NCBI GenBank assembly: GCA_030159075.1
Contig: BROG01000642.1
Location: 112,001-176,000 of the forward strand
Length of the DNA: 64,000 nt
Reading direction: 5' to 3'
DNA from: Atrina japonica
Lineage: Eukaryota > Mollusca > Bivalvia > Pterioida > Pinnidae
Part shown: piece after piece, positions 23,022 through 36,015 of the stretch
Layout: each line of letters begins with the position of its first letter
Numbering within the stretch: the stretch's first letter is position 1
Notes under the pieces: generated by a model
What the model was told of the DNA's origin: nothing
Seen by the model: the letters and a program-made list of their open reading frames with translations, nothing else
The model's database searches: none
Position numbers and translations under genes: made by a program

Positions 23022-23195
23022 CAGTGGTATCTCAGTATTTCGATATTAGATGAGACAGAATTCTGCTTATTTCGCAGTTGAACAACTGGTCCCAATTTTG
23101 ATTTATCGATAAATAAAGATTGATTAAATTTCTGTTATCTAGAATTCCGCATATCTCGAAGGAATAGGGGTGATCCCATGAACTTCGAGATTCTA

Positions 23196-23198
<3 letters not shown>
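23022..23198. mobile_element. TA-flanked pogo-like MITE (family 2)
   Basis: The ends CAGTGGTATCTCAGTATTTC and ACTTCGAGATTCTACTG are inverted. (TA)n microsatellite lies on both sides. The body repeats TTTCG/TCTCGAA motifs. Partial relatives are at 35450-35522 and 48325-48515. Confidence 0.75.

Positions 23199-23244
<46 letters not shown>
23199..23244. repeat. (TA)n microsatellite
   Basis: A TA run that begins exactly at the end of the preceding TIR element; a shorter TA run lies at its other end (about 22999-23018). Confidence 0.95.
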
Positions 23245-23247
<3 letters not shown>

Positions 23248-23904
23248 AAATATTGAAGGGGAAAAACCCCAGACTGTATTGTCATATCCAGATAATAGAC
23301 AGGGTTAAATATAGAGTGTACATTGTTAAATGTAAACAATATACAATTTATATATTTACATGGAATGTTACACCTATAAAATTTACAGCCACATTGTTAT
23401 TTTGATAAACCTTGTTTGTTTATCATTGTAAATCAGTCATAATAATGTTACACCTTCCCAGTGAAGCTGTAAAAATCCCAAGTTACGCCAAGAACCTACA
23501 GTGTACTTGAAACAGTGAGGGGTTCCCATTCATTCTCATCCTGTCAATAAAATAATTCAGCTTAAAAATTATTACATGTACTTAGTTTTGTAAAAGCCAA
23601 CTCAATTTTCAAAGGTCTCAGGATCTACCAGAAGAAAGCCCTTTAATTTAATGTGTCAGGTTTTATAAAATATGATATTGCCATTGGGATGACTGTTTCT
23701 TTCTATCTAGAGAGCTCTAGTACACTTTTGTATACATGGTATAAAGTGCTGTCCCTTTCCAAACATCCTTCTAAAAGGAATCTAAGGCCACCTTTAAAAT
23801 ATTGTTGGTTTGCTGCAACGTGACTCTGAATTTTACTGTGAGTAGGTAGGTAGGTAGGATTTTTTTTTTTGAAAACTGTAAACCATGTATAATATAAGCA
23901 ATGT

Positions 23905-24011
23905 GCTCAATGGCCATAAGTGCCTAGCATAGGCCAAAATTTGTAGCCCTTCACCGGTATTTGTTGATGTCGCCATTTTAGTGAAAGATTCTTGAGTGGG
24001 ACGTTTATGTT
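23905..24011 (-). repeat. Dispersed repeat D, inverted relative to 62.8 kb
   Basis: On the minus strand: CGTCCCACTCAAGAATCTTT, a GGCGACATC block, GGTGAAGGGCTACAAATTTT, GGCCTATGCTAGGCACTTAT, GGCCATTGAGCA. The same order occurs at 62766-62880 on the plus strand. Confidence 0.75.
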
Positions 24012-24375
24012 TATTGTTGTTTAACATCCCACTCAAGAACAGTACAATAACAACTACAGCAAACCAACATTTTTTCTGATGGATGGCCTAAGTTTGGACA
24101 AGATAAGCTCACCTTAGAAAGAAAATTTTATTTCAGTTTTACATTGTAGATATAAGCAATAAAACACAAGACAGTCCCAACAAGAAAGTTATTTATAGTA
24201 AACAAACTGTAACAAACATCTGCGTGTTGTTTGGTTACCTGATGCTCACAAGATCACGAGTCTAATTTTATAATTAGGAGATGCGTGTTATTACTGGATT
24301 TAGTGATACACATATTATGGTAGGTAAAATTATAATCGGCCATTGACTTTTTATACAAAATAAAACTTTTTCTGG

Positions 24376-24699
24376 TCTTTAAATACAAGGTCTCTGGGGT
24401 TTTCCCATGGGTGTTATTGTAATGAGTCCCAGGTACACACAAGAACAAAATTCCTTAGTCCTTTGTTATATTTGTGAGTCCCCAATTCAATGAAATTAAA
24501 AAAAAATACATGAATACAAAGGCACACATTTACAGTCTCAGGTTGAAAAAAAAGTTACTGAGTTTTTGTGCGTCCTTAGGGATTCACTAACATTCATGTA
24601 TTGCATCCAGAAAAGATTTTGTCTTGAAAAGATTTTATGCGTCAGAGATGCAGAAATCATGCGTAAGGGAAAATCCTGGGTCTCGCATCTTTTCCATTA
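24376..24699 (-). repeat. Dispersed repeat E, copy 1
   Basis: About 320 bp that matches 34604-34895 in inverted orientation. Shared blocks include TTTTTGTGC(G/A)TCCTTAGGG, CATGTATT, AAAGGCACACATTT and CCCATGGGTGTTATT. Confidence 0.75.
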
Positions 24700-25615
24700 T
24701 GTGATACCATTAGAATAGAAAATCTACTTTGATCTAAAACAACTTAAATCTTGTTCAACGTAAAGTTATGTTAATACTTGTTGTCATGGAAACAAAAAGT
24801 TGGACACTATATATACATATACTCTACGTTTCTTCAGAAAAGTATGATTTCTGCTGATAAGACAGAATTTTATCATACAGGGAAAAGTACACATTGACGG
24901 CAGATGAGGTACACCACACTAGTCTTGTTAAACACAGAAGCTTACATGAACATCTTACAGGCATCTGGTATATTATACATATATCTGTAGAGGGTACCAG
25001 ACTGCTCAGGGGGAAAGATTTCGACTTGGGACGGGGGTAAAGGGAGGAAGCTCAAAGGAATTACAAATGCATGCACACACGTTAAATACTTGTACTTTTC
25101 TTGAGATATTATTAGTATGAAAGAGATTGTTTCTATAGCATGTACACAACTGGACATGGTGCATTGACCTCTGTTATCAGCTGATGGATTTGTTAATGAG
25201 CTAGGTTACCTCGGCTGGCCCTCTGCCATCGGGGAAGGTCTCAGAATACTTAATTAACATTGGAAATGTCCGCATCAATCAGATTTATTTTAAATAAGCA
25301 ATAATAAACTGCTTAATTAAATCACATCAATGAGATTATATGATTTAAATTGGTTTTAATCTTGAAATTATTGGCAGTGCAGTATAATTAGTGGAAAGAT
25401 TAAAAGATAAAAATATATATATGTGTATACATATGTACATATATACATTTTGTATGTTAGCCCACAAAGTTGACTTTTTTTATTAATTAGATAATACATA
25501 CATATACATCACATACAATATTTACATGTATGTATATATGCTCATGAATATTTTAAAATTTACTTTAAGTACCGTATTAGTAAAATCATCTACATCATAC
25601 AATACACTCACATAC

Positions 25616-25672
25616 ATATATATATATATATATATACAGGTGTGTGTGTATATATATATATATATACACATG

Positions 25673-25714
<42 letters not shown>
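25616..25714. repeat. (TA)n-(TG)n microsatellite cluster
   Basis: Alternating TA and GT runs. The flanking 24.7-26.5 kb shows no gene or other recognisable repeat. Confidence 0.95.
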
Positions 25715-25722
<8 letters not shown>

Positions 25723-26561
25723 TTTCAGGTATAGGCATATATTTTGAAAATTCAAAAATTATTTTAAGATAAAAAGAAACTATCTCTCCCCTGTAAGACT
25801 AAGGCTGTTATACACAGGGACCTTAACTTACAGGTATGGTATACTTGCACTAAGGTGTAACACTTTTTCGTGCCTTAACTACCCAACTTTGGTTCAGGTG
25901 ATTTGCTTACCTGTGCAGACAGAAAGAGATTTTTTTAAAGTGGAACTACATATACATGTAGATTATGTATCAGAAGGTGGTTTGAAGTTTACCTGTACAC
26001 AGGTTATGTACTGTGTGTCACGACTTCTGTACTAAAAATAACAAAATTACACTTGTAAACTTTTCATTTATAGGTTAAAGATGTTAAAATATAGAAAGTT
26101 AATATTGCCAGATTATTTCCTTCGATCTGCACTAGGGGGCACTTGTCTAAACTGATCTCATTTTTGTCACCACTTTGGGTGGTCTGTATTTAATTGTGTT
26201 TAGAAGTCAAAAACTCCACAAAGTTATTGATTAATTAAAGAAAATTTATGTTTACATGTAGGTCATCAAATCCGTGCATCATATGGCCTCTGGTCTCTGT
26301 ATGGTCTCCATATAGATTTTGTTTTTATAATCTTGTCAACCTAAAGTTGATTGATTATTTCTGGTTACATAAAATTAGGGGTTAAAGACTACATGTATTC
26401 CTTTTGTTGAAGAAAAATTGTTGCAACTTAACAAGATTTATAATCCATCTTTCTTGGCTAAATAACTTTTATACATTTATGTATACAAAATATATTGTGT
26501 GCTCACAGATATCGCTAGCATTTGTAGTTCTCTTTAATTTAGTATTAGTTATCCTTATTCA

Positions 26562-26745
26562 TACTTGCCAAGTTGTCCCATTAAATAGCGAGACTCCACA
26601 TTTTTTATGTAAAATTTTGATAATTTCTTCAAGAAAAATGTATATCTCCCCCATGAAACTTTCCTATTAATTCTTATTAAAATTTAGAGTCCCCCCCAAT
26701 GAGATTGAAAAATCTCCCCATGAAAATTTGTCAAGGTTGGCAAGT
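26562..26745. mobile_element. TIR element, about 184 bp
   Basis: TACTTGCCAAGTTGTC at the left and GTCAAGGTTGGCAAGT at the right are inverted repeats. The interior has repeated CTCCCC and GAGACT/GAGATT blocks. Non-coding. Confidence 0.65.
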
Positions 26746-27144
26746 CTGCTTATTATAAAGTCCATTTAAAGTTAAAAAACAGTAAATTTCTTTTGAAGAG
26801 TAAATAATTGAATAGTAGTTTGTATCTAATGCTTACATGTAGGCCTAAATGTACTTTTTTAGCTCACCTGGTCCTTCACACCATATGTGAGCAGTCGTGG
26901 TTGTTGGCCTCATCTAGGTTTAAATTTGTTTCTGTATTTCTTACTGATGTACATAGAGGCAGTACATGTATATATTTTAAACATTTGTTTTTACACGTTT
27001 TAGACTGTAATATTGGTATACATCTTAATTAATATGTTGGTGAAGATAACAAAAAGGACGAGAACTTGGTCTCATCAATGAGGTACTGTCCATTCAAAAG
27101 TTATATTTTGGCCTCATCTCTATTGATACATGTATATGTATGTA

Positions 27145-27335
27145 GTAAAACTTGCATTAAAGGTCTCCTCTGTATAAAGAGCACCTGCCTATAAAGGTCA
27201 TGGTCATTCAAACATACATGTAACCATGGTTGACATTTTTATAACAAATAAACCTCCTTATAAAGACCACCTGTCTATAACAGCTCCTTTTGCCTGTTCC
27301 CGTGTGTGAGTTGCCTTTATAGACAGGTTTGACTG
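27145..27335. mobile_element. Pogo-like MITE (family 3), diverged
   Basis: It runs from AGTAAAACTTGCATTAAAGG to CTTTATAGACAGGTTTGACTG, inverted ends with a TA at each side. The body repeats CTxTATAAAGRxCACCTG. A related copy lies at 47594-47780. Confidence 0.7.
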
Positions 27336-27349
27336 TACATGTACAGGAC

Positions 27350-27453
27350 TGCAAAATTGTTGAAACATGAACAAAATTGTCGTAACATGAACAAAATTGT
27401 TGAAACATGAACAAAATTGTTGAAACATGAACAAAATTGTCGTAACATGAAGC
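27350..27453. repeat. Five-copy 20-bp tandem repeat
   Basis: Units of AACAAAATTGTYGWAACATG; two variants alternate (TTGAAACATG and TCGTAACATG). Confidence 0.9.
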
Positions 27454-28289
27454 TTGAGAGCCCCAATTTAAATAGGGTACAACCCACTGTTAATTCATCG
27501 TTATCAGATTTCTGTTTTAAATTTTCGACTCCAGTATCTTGAATCTCTGGGTTATTACCACTTAGGATCGGTAACCTTAGCCTTCGGATGTTGGTGATTA
27601 ACGTGTATTCTTAGCCTTCGGATATAGGTGATTAACATGTATATTTAATTTCCATGGGAATGAAGAACATGGATTCCTCTGTTAATGAAGTTATTCTGAA
27701 ATTTAAATTAGTGAAATTGATTAGAAGATTAACGTACTACATTAATGTTTTAATTTTCAACCAAATAGTACCCAGTCATGATCATTTTGTAATTATTAGT
27801 TTGGTAAAGCTTTAATTTCAACGGAAATGCCTTTATATCTATACATGGATCTAGTACATTTTGTACTTCAGTAGTGATTTTATTGAAATCAAACTTTTTT
27901 TTTAAAGGTAAACTTAAATTTCCATCAAAAAATTTATTCTTTGGATGTGTCTAAAATGGAGAATAGCTTCAGTATATGTATAAAAATGTAGATATTTGCA
28001 GAAAAAAATAGTACATATATAGTAACTCAAGGTAATCTACATGGATGCATTTGAATGTATGTTCTATTTATATGTGCATACAGTACATACACATATACAT
28101 GTACATGTATGCATTTGTATTCATAAAAAAAACCAAAAGAACCTAGAGCCTATATAATAAAGAGTAATAGAATTCTTGTAAAATGCTTTTTACATGTAAA
28201 ATATAACTATTCATTGTATATGTTACTAGCAAAGTTGTCTACTCTCAGGAGTGACTGTGGCAGAGCAGACATTTTGAAATAAAAAAAAA

Positions 28290-28475
28290 TTACTGGTCAA
28301 CCGGACCAGTGAATAAAGGAATTCCACTGGTCAAAGACAATTTTTTACTGGTGTGTATATATACACAATTGAAAAGAAATGGAAAATTACTGGTCATTTG
28401 GACCAGATATCGGATAGATTTCATCGGACTTTTGTAGAATTTACTGGTTTTTCTGGTAAGACCGGTGAATTTCAA
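28290..28475. repeat. Cluster of ACTGGTC palindromic motifs
   Basis: ACTGGTCAACCGGACCAGT, CCACTGGTCAAAG, TTACTGGTCATTTGGACCAG and TTACTGGTTTTTCTGG recur within 190 bp. This may be a diverged TIR element, but its boundaries are unclear. Confidence 0.5.
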
Positions 28476-28479
28476 AAAC

Positions 28480-28535
28480 TCTGGCAGAGTGGTTAGAGCA
28501 TTTTGCCTTTTGACTGCCAACATATAATTGTTGAA
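28480..28535 (+). mobile_element. Internally deleted SINE-A remnant
   Basis: The A-box-bearing head TGGCAGAGTGGTTAGAGCAT is followed within about 20 bp by the tail ACATATAATTGTTGAATGTA, so the body is missing. Confidence 0.5.
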
Positions 28536-28545
28536 TGTAGCATGA

Positions 28546-31500
28546 AACTAAAATGAAGTAGATCTAAATCAGAAACATCCATGCACTCACTGAGGTGGAG
28601 AATGATACATTGTACAAGTACATGTGTAACAAAATGTTACTGCTGAAATCTACATACATATACAAAGTATATTTCAAGACTTTCACCTGCTTTCTTCCAA
28701 GTGTACATTTAGTATGATGATGTACAATGTAGATGCCGATAATATACATTGTATAAAATACAAGCTAACCTTAACATACATGTAAACAACAATATCAACA
28801 ACTATAATAGAACAAACATTGTAAATACACATGTACATGTATTAATTTACTGCAAATTCACCCCTTTAGATTATAAGTTTTGAATTCATCTTTTTTGACT
28901 GGAGGATTCCATTCTGTGTTTCCAGGGGGGAATGCCATAAATACAAGCCATAATTATTCAAAAACATAAAATGGAAAAAAGGGGAAGAAAAAAAAACGGC
29001 AATACTTTAGTGTATTTTAATGTAGAACATGTAATTGTAGATGATGGATGTTTAATATAGTAGAACAGGAACTATCTTAGTCTTATCTCTGGGTCAAGTT
29101 TGACAGCTGGTAGTACAGAATTCACCACAAAACTATAGACAGGAAGTGGAAACCACATAATGTAAAAAACTTGTATAAATAAATATTATGAAAAGCCATG
29201 AATTACTAAGAGAACACTTGGCTGACATAATCTAAATATAGCTGCTGATGAAATGAAATGTAAATTAGTCCAATCACTGAGTTGTCTTGGCATCGTTGTC
29301 CTTTTTAAATAATGTAGTTCCGTTCTCACTCTGCATTCCAAAACATCATTTACTTGCAAAAAAAATTTATATTAATGGTCCAATACATGTAATTTGTCTG
29401 GCTTTCCTCATTATTCTCATTTTTAAAATTAACGTTTATCAAATGTCATACCTTATTTAAACTACTTGAAATTATTTGGGGGAAAAATTAACTATGATTT
29501 ATATTTGATTTTGGATACAGATAAAGTATGCGGAATATTTAATTTGAAAAATGATGTAATCGTGCTGTAAATCCCTCAGTTTTAAATCATGGCTTCCCAT
29601 GAAACACTGAAGATAATTAGCAGACTATTTACATGTGTTTACATCTGTTTGTGTATTGCCACTAACAAACATAATCCATGCAATACCATTTCCAAGTACA
29701 TATGTACAAAATGTACTTAACATACATGTAGGTCAGCTAAATGACTCAAGATTGACCACTGAGAGTGTTGGCATTATTGTTGCTATCTGTTTTGGTATGG
29801 ATATGCATTGTGGGTAAAACAGTTAATTACCCCAGAGTTTATTCATTTCTTGTTTTGAATGGTGTTTTTTAATTCACCACCCTCAATGCATGTAGTAACC
29901 CAGTAACCCTTCCCGAGTTTAAGCAAGCAGTAAAGATTATATGTAACAGTTTTCCACCTAGAAATTTGGAGTGGCAGGCTTTTCTTGGAAAGATTTCAGA
30001 AGATGCTTTTGTTTACCTGGGATACTTGCATTGCATCCATTGAGATAAAGGGGAAACATTAAAGAACTCAATTTTCTAAATTACCAAATTTTCATATTGA
30101 TATATTCTACAGCCTTGACTTCACAATATTGCATTGTTTCAAATCAATGAAAATAGGCATGAGTACAAAAGAGGCACAATCTTGTTATGATTTTTCTGAT
30201 GGGTGTACATATAAGGGACAGGTAGAAGAACAAGGCAAAAAGGGCATGGCATGGCAAAATTTGGGCAGGGCAGGGTAAAGCTCCTTGTTAAAACCCTCTA
30301 GCTAGAACATGAGTTTGTATGCATATACTGATGTATTTTAGCAAAACTTAAGCTAAATATACCATCACTAGATACTGGTACATGCATCTACATGTACATG
30401 CATGACTCAGTTTCGCACTGTTTCTGAACAAATATCAGAGGGCACTAGCACTAATCGTCTTAGTGTCCTGTTACGGATGCTAACACTAACTTAAGACTAC
30501 CCGGATTATCGTTTATAGTTTACAGGTTACCAAGCTACAGCTTCATGTTGCATTAACTATTCCCTGTAATGGACAGGTAAACGAAGGTGTGATGTAACAA
30601 CACTTGATCAATCGAAAGGGTCAAATCTGTCGTTAAACGGCCAATAAACAGATACTGAAATGTACGACTACTTGTAACTTTATTATTACATCCAGTGTTA
30701 AAGTGTTAGCTGTTTTATTACCGTCATTTGCCAAATATTGCCTAGCCACAATAGTTATCACACCTGCCTCCATCTGCCGTCACTGATCACATGACTCGTT
30801 TTCCTCAGGTGAGAATTAAAGTGAGGAAGTTACAAACTGGGTACAAATGGAGCTTTAAAATATTTTCACGTCTTAACAAATCGGTGATTTGCCTGATTGA
30901 TAAATGAGGCATTGTAGCTGGATTGAGGGATGTGTATGAACTTTAAAAGACCAACAAAGTCATTCAAAACAATTATCTGTATTAATACATTACATACCTG
31001 TAGGACCTGATGTGTGGAGCAAGAGTTATGCCCCTTGGCTATACTGATAATAATCGTGTTAAGGACTTATTGTGGTGATGATACTGTTGACACGAGTTTA
31101 TTATCTATTATCAGGATATTTTTGTAGTGGTCATTTTATCACCTTAGTTGATGGTCAGTCATTTAATTATGGACTCTATAAACACACCATTTCTATTGAA
31201 ATTTTATTTGTGTATCTAGAATGCTTCAGGTAGCTAGAATTTTACTTACAATTGTTGTAAACAAACAAATGTACACAAACGAAGTCTTGGCTTTGAAATG
31301 TGTTTTTTTCCCCAAAAATGTTTGATCATGTTATAAAAAAATGAGTTACGGTTATGTTTGATGCAGGCATGACCTTACAGATAAGTAAGTAAACAGATAT
31401 ATAAATGTCAATAAACTAGAGCGTAATAGTTTTTGAATTCATCTCTACTTGTAGCTCTCTCAGGGTTTTTTTTTTTCTGTGCATTTGAAATCAGTGCTAG

Positions 31501-31869
31501 TTTTACACATATTTTACTGTTTGCTAGAGGTCATTGGTCTCTTATATACATATATGTGATTGTTTTGACCAGTTTAATAACCAAAATTATACATGAAAAT
31601 AATTACAGGTCACAATGAACTCCAAATAGAAAACTAGGTCAAACTATATATTATATGGAGTGCCTGATTTGTATGGGACATGAGTAGCAATAAATGTGCT
31701 ACAGGTAATTTGCATGGACTGATACACCTAGTTACTTGAATTACTAATTAAATAATGTATTGACCCTCACATGGATAGATAAATAAAGATGACATCACAA
31801 GAAACGTAAACAAGCACCTGCAGCCCCAACTTATGCATATATATATATATACATGTACATGTACATATA
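28546..31869. other. Intronic, no gene seen
   Basis: AT-rich DNA of intron 1 with frequent TACATGTA octamers. I found no exon-like open frame, RNA gene or clear repeat boundary. Confidence 0.4.
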
Positions 31870-32136
31870 CAGTGAAAGCTGTCTTGAAAGTCAACTCTCA
31901 CGAAAGACCACATTCTGAAAACGATTTAAATGAAACCTCTTTTGAGAGACATTTTTGTGGTTGATTGAGTCTCTCAAGGCCCCACTGCATTACAACTACT
32001 CCAGGATATAAAACAAGAGTAAAACAATGTATAATGAAATGCAGCCTTGAGTGTTCACCCTGTCTTCCATTGAAATATGGTCTCTCAAGACAGGTTGTCT
32101 CTCAGGAAGGGTTGTCTTTCAAGACAGGTTTCAGTG
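31870..32136. mobile_element. TA-flanked pogo-like MITE (family 4), 267 bp
   Basis: CAGTGAAAGCTGTCTTGAAA at the left and TTTCAAGACAGGTTTCAGTG at the right are inverted repeats with TA on both sides. The body reiterates CTCTCAAGACAGG and GACCAC motifs. A related copy lies at 56930-57110. Confidence 0.8.
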
Positions 32137-32299
32137 TATTTGTAACTTTTTTACTGTACATGTATACCTGGAAAGATTTGTCCTATGTTGCTTGTGTAAT
32201 TTTTCTCTTTCATGACAGAAAACATATTAACCCCGTTTTAAATTTGCCTTAAATCACCTGGATGTCATACATGTCCTTACCACATGATCTGTTATTTAA

Positions 32300-32362
32300 T
32301 TTGAAAGTTTCGCCTTCATTTTAAAATTACCCTCTCGTCTCAGGGCGAAAATGGCAAAAGTT
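32300..32362. repeat. Fragment of the 1009-1237 element family
   Basis: TTTCGCCTTCATTTTAAAAT, then CTCAGGGCGAAAATGGC, matches the inner inverted pair of that element. A further fragment lies near 41000-41085. Confidence 0.5.
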
Positions 32363-34603
32363 AAATGGAAGTGAAAATTTGCAGATATAAAGTATAATAC
32401 AAATTATACATGTACTACTACATCCTGTGAGCTGTGAGGGAGAAACAAATGTTGGACCAAACCCTACCCTGACTTGACCCTTTGTCCTCTATCGTGTAAC
32501 ATTTGGTAACCAACTAGATACATCATTATCCAGTAATTAGGTTCCTCAGGCCCATTGTGATCTGTAGTGCATGAAATCTCCAAAGAAAATAAACCTATGT
32601 AATGATAATATGGTATGTTGAAACAGGTGGTTCTATTGGTTAAGTATATCTGCTGGAGAAGTCGGAGATAGAGAACTGTTTGGTACCACACATGACATCA
32701 GAATTTATTCCCTCCATCATCGATTTCCTGTTGTTTTTGTTCTCTATTCAACAGAGCATGACTGTGATTTTGGTAACCATTTCTGTATTCTATCAAAATC
32801 CAGTTTCATTTTTTTCAACACCTGAAGAAATAATACACCTGCTTATTTTTTATTGTAATTAATTGTAAAAAAAATAAATTCCCAGGTGTGTTATGAGAGA
32901 AATCCTTTATCCTGTTTTGCCAAATATAATCGATACATTTATAATCTGACATTTATCATATGGCCTCATAACTAAATACTGTAATATCACCGTGAAGTGT
33001 GTGATATGGCAGATATCACATGCCCATGTAACTGACAACTTTTACTAGTTAATAGTTTTGTGTTTTTACATCTGTGATTGACAAGATTATAATTATTTCT
33101 TTTGTTTAAAACACATCTTTTTATAAAAATAGTACTAGTTTATTATTTTTCTCCCATATTCTCACATCTGTTCAGTTGTGTTTCATCCTTTTCTTTGCAA
33201 TACATGTAAATACAATGTACATGTATCTAATGCTTGTTTAAGGGTCAATCAGAACACCTGATAGCCACCAAAAGTTAAGAATTATTGGTTGTGTAAAGAA
33301 ACTTAAGAAAAAGTGCATGAAACAAAGTAACGATTAGAACTTCAGGTGTATATTATGTCATATTTTCTACTTAAAAGGAAAAACGATAGTCTTGATCAGA
33401 CAGGTGCTTTATTTAAGACCAGGGCCGGAAGTCACCTAATTTACCTCAACACTTAAGGTCTGCTTTAATTTGATTATTTTGACTATGTAGTTATTTGTAT
33501 AACTTCTAGATCCGACTAAATAGGAAACATATTATTTTTCATCATTCTCATAAAATATTTGGGTCCCACTTATGATTTTCCGGTAAAATTGAATAAATAC
33601 CTTGAGTATCAGTTGATGGTACTCAGAAATGGAGTGCCTGGTACAATGTACATGCATGTACTACAACAATTTCTTTTAATATTTCTTGAAGTTTTCTTCA
33701 AATTAGCAATAATATTCATTATCATTTACAATTGTATGCCATCTATATACAAACATGTCCAGTTGCACACTAAATCTTGTGTTTTTGGTTTTTTTTACCG
33801 TAAAATAAAGCAAAGTTTGTTGAGCTTGAGTATTGAGTATGTAAATTTGGTGACTTCGGACCCTGATTGGCATATACATGTATATAACACTTTGATATGG
33901 TAATTTGTTCATATTTGCAGCTGACGGAATCTTATAATTACCTATAGCTTTACACCCCAAATGATGATACACTTAAACTGAACTACATGTATGTCTTTAG
34001 TGTGAAGAAGATTCCATAATTTTATAAGGGTGGACAAGATTACTACCTAAAGGCAAAGAGACTTCCGTCAGGAATTGTTTTCTCTGTGGTCTATGATACA
34101 CACTGTATGGAAGAAAAACAAATAAAAAACTAATTAACTTACTGCTGTGATTTAATAAATGATACATCATGATGCACACAACCCCAGGGACTAATCCAAT
34201 TCTGAGACTGGGGGGTAAACATTAGATACATGTAACTAAAGGGACTAGTTAGTTTTTGAGTCAAAGGTAAACATGGAATAGCTCAGGGGACCAAATTAAT
34301 TACCTGTATATTCACAAGTTATGAAAATAAAATTTGTTCAATTCATCATTTTGGCTGAATAGATATTACAATGGAAGAGTAATTAAAAAGCCAATCACTT
34401 TTTTCTGTTTTAATTTTTAATAAAAGATCACCTGTAGCGATAAGAGAAACATTGTAGAAACCCCCCAAAAAACCAATGTACAATGTATGCGAGATGTTTT
34501 GCCAAAGACAAAACATAAAAATCGAATTAATTTTCCAATATCATAAATCTGTGTATATTCATGATCTGACATTCATCATATACATGTAAAGTGTGGTGAA
34601 CCC
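32363..34603. other. Intronic, no gene seen
   Basis: No supported exon or recognisable element. Open frames of 60-114 codons here lack splice sites and family motifs. Confidence 0.4.
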
Positions 34604-34895
34604 CGGGTTTTACCTTACGCATTATTTCTACATCTCTGACGCACAAGATCTTTTCAAGAGGCAAAACATGAATATTAGCAAGTCCCTAAGGATGCACAAA
34701 AACTCTGTTTCAACCTGAAACTGAAAATGTGTGCCTTTGTTTTCATGTATTTTCTTTAATTTCATTGACTTGGGTCTCAAAAATTTAACGAAGGACTCAG
34801 GATTTTTGTTCTTGTGGGTCCCTGTCCATGGGACTCATTAAAATAACACCCAAAGGAAAACCCTGTGAACCTCTTTAGTAATACCCAACAGGTCA
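34604..34895 (+). repeat. Dispersed repeat E, copy 2
   Basis: Inverted relative to 24376-24699; see the shared blocks there. Two diverged copies in opposite orientation could pair over about 300 nt in the pre-mRNA. Confidence 0.75.
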
Positions 34896-35203
34896 ATAGA
34901 ACCTATATTTTGAAGCCACTTGTCAAACTGAGACACCACATTTCAGTGACTAATGGAATGACTTCTGAAGAAATGTTTCACTGTACAGATTAACATGGAA
35001 TTATTGAGAATTTGTAAGCTTGATTTAGTCATGTACATGTACATTGTGTATATGCTACATCTGCAATGCAACACAGATACACATTAGAATCATGTTATTT
35101 GATAATGATGAGTCAAAACTCCGGTTTTTGTCAAATTTGAACAGCCGACCCAAATATTTATGTTAAGAAAAATATGTTAAATAAAATTTTAGTTACTGTA
35201 TTC

Positions 35204-35446
35204 AACTCATTAAGTACAAATTTCCCTATTAGCACCCCTCCCCCTTTTTACATATGATCGAGAATCTTTTCTAACTGGTTGACAAGGAGATTTGGACCTG
35301 AAAAACTGTGAGTAACAATTTGTCTGTAGCCCCCAGCAACAGAAGAATGATGATAGGTTTCCTCGGTTTGCTATTAGTTGGTCCCTTTAAGCGCCAACTC
35401 CTTTTTTCCTGATTTTTCTAGCACCCTCGGAACTTAATGGGTTAAA
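35204..35446. mobile_element. TIR element, about 243 bp
   Basis: TCAACTCATTAAGTAC at the left is inverted at the right as GAACTTAATGGGTTAA. The interior contains AGCACCC at both sides (TTAGCACCCCTCC and CTAGCACCCTCGG). Non-coding. Confidence 0.6.
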
Positions 35447-35449
35447 TAC

Positions 35450-35522
35450 TGTATATCGAATCCCAGATATTGAGAAATAATGGGGGCAGTCCCTTAAATT
35501 TCACAATAACAAGATTCTACTG
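35450..35522. mobile_element. Fragment of pogo-like MITE family 2
   Basis: ACTGTATATCGAATCCCAGA to ACAAGATTCTACTGTA matches the terminal parts of 23022-23198. Confidence 0.5.
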
Positions 35523-35819
35523 TAGGGTATATGAAGATATGCATTGTGATAATAGAATGCATCAATTTGTATACATTTAACATCAGCAAGAATGCATCTC
35601 ACAGATGTGATATTTACAATCACCTCTCTATCATTGGAATTTGTAAGATAACATTGATGCGTCTATTAACACAAATAATTAAGTCTGCCATGCCAAACCA
35701 ATGTTTACAATATATAGACTTTGTTATCTGATTTTCACTTGGCTGTGCTTGGTCATTGCTCATGTACAAGCATGTAAAGGGACATTACCTGTGGTGTTTG
35801 TTTTTTCATTTTTTTTTCT

Positions 35820-36015
35820 GGGCCTTTTTGAAGTGGAAATTTCAGCAATATTTTATTGAAATTGGAAATCTAAAAATATACAAAAAAGCTTGAAAATACT
35901 AAATTCTCTTCATTTCATTGTCATTTGACTTCAGTTGGGAAATTTTGACTGAAAATTGGGAATGCATTTTTTTTTGCATTAGAAATGGGTCCTTATTTCA
36001 ACCTCCTGCTATAGG
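35820..36015 (+). repeat. Dispersed repeat C, copy 3
   Basis: GGGCCTTTTTGAAGTGGAAA, TTCAGCAATATTTTATTGAA, TCATTGTCATTTGACTTCAG and AGAAATGGGTCCTTATTTCA match copies 1 and 2. Confidence 0.75.
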
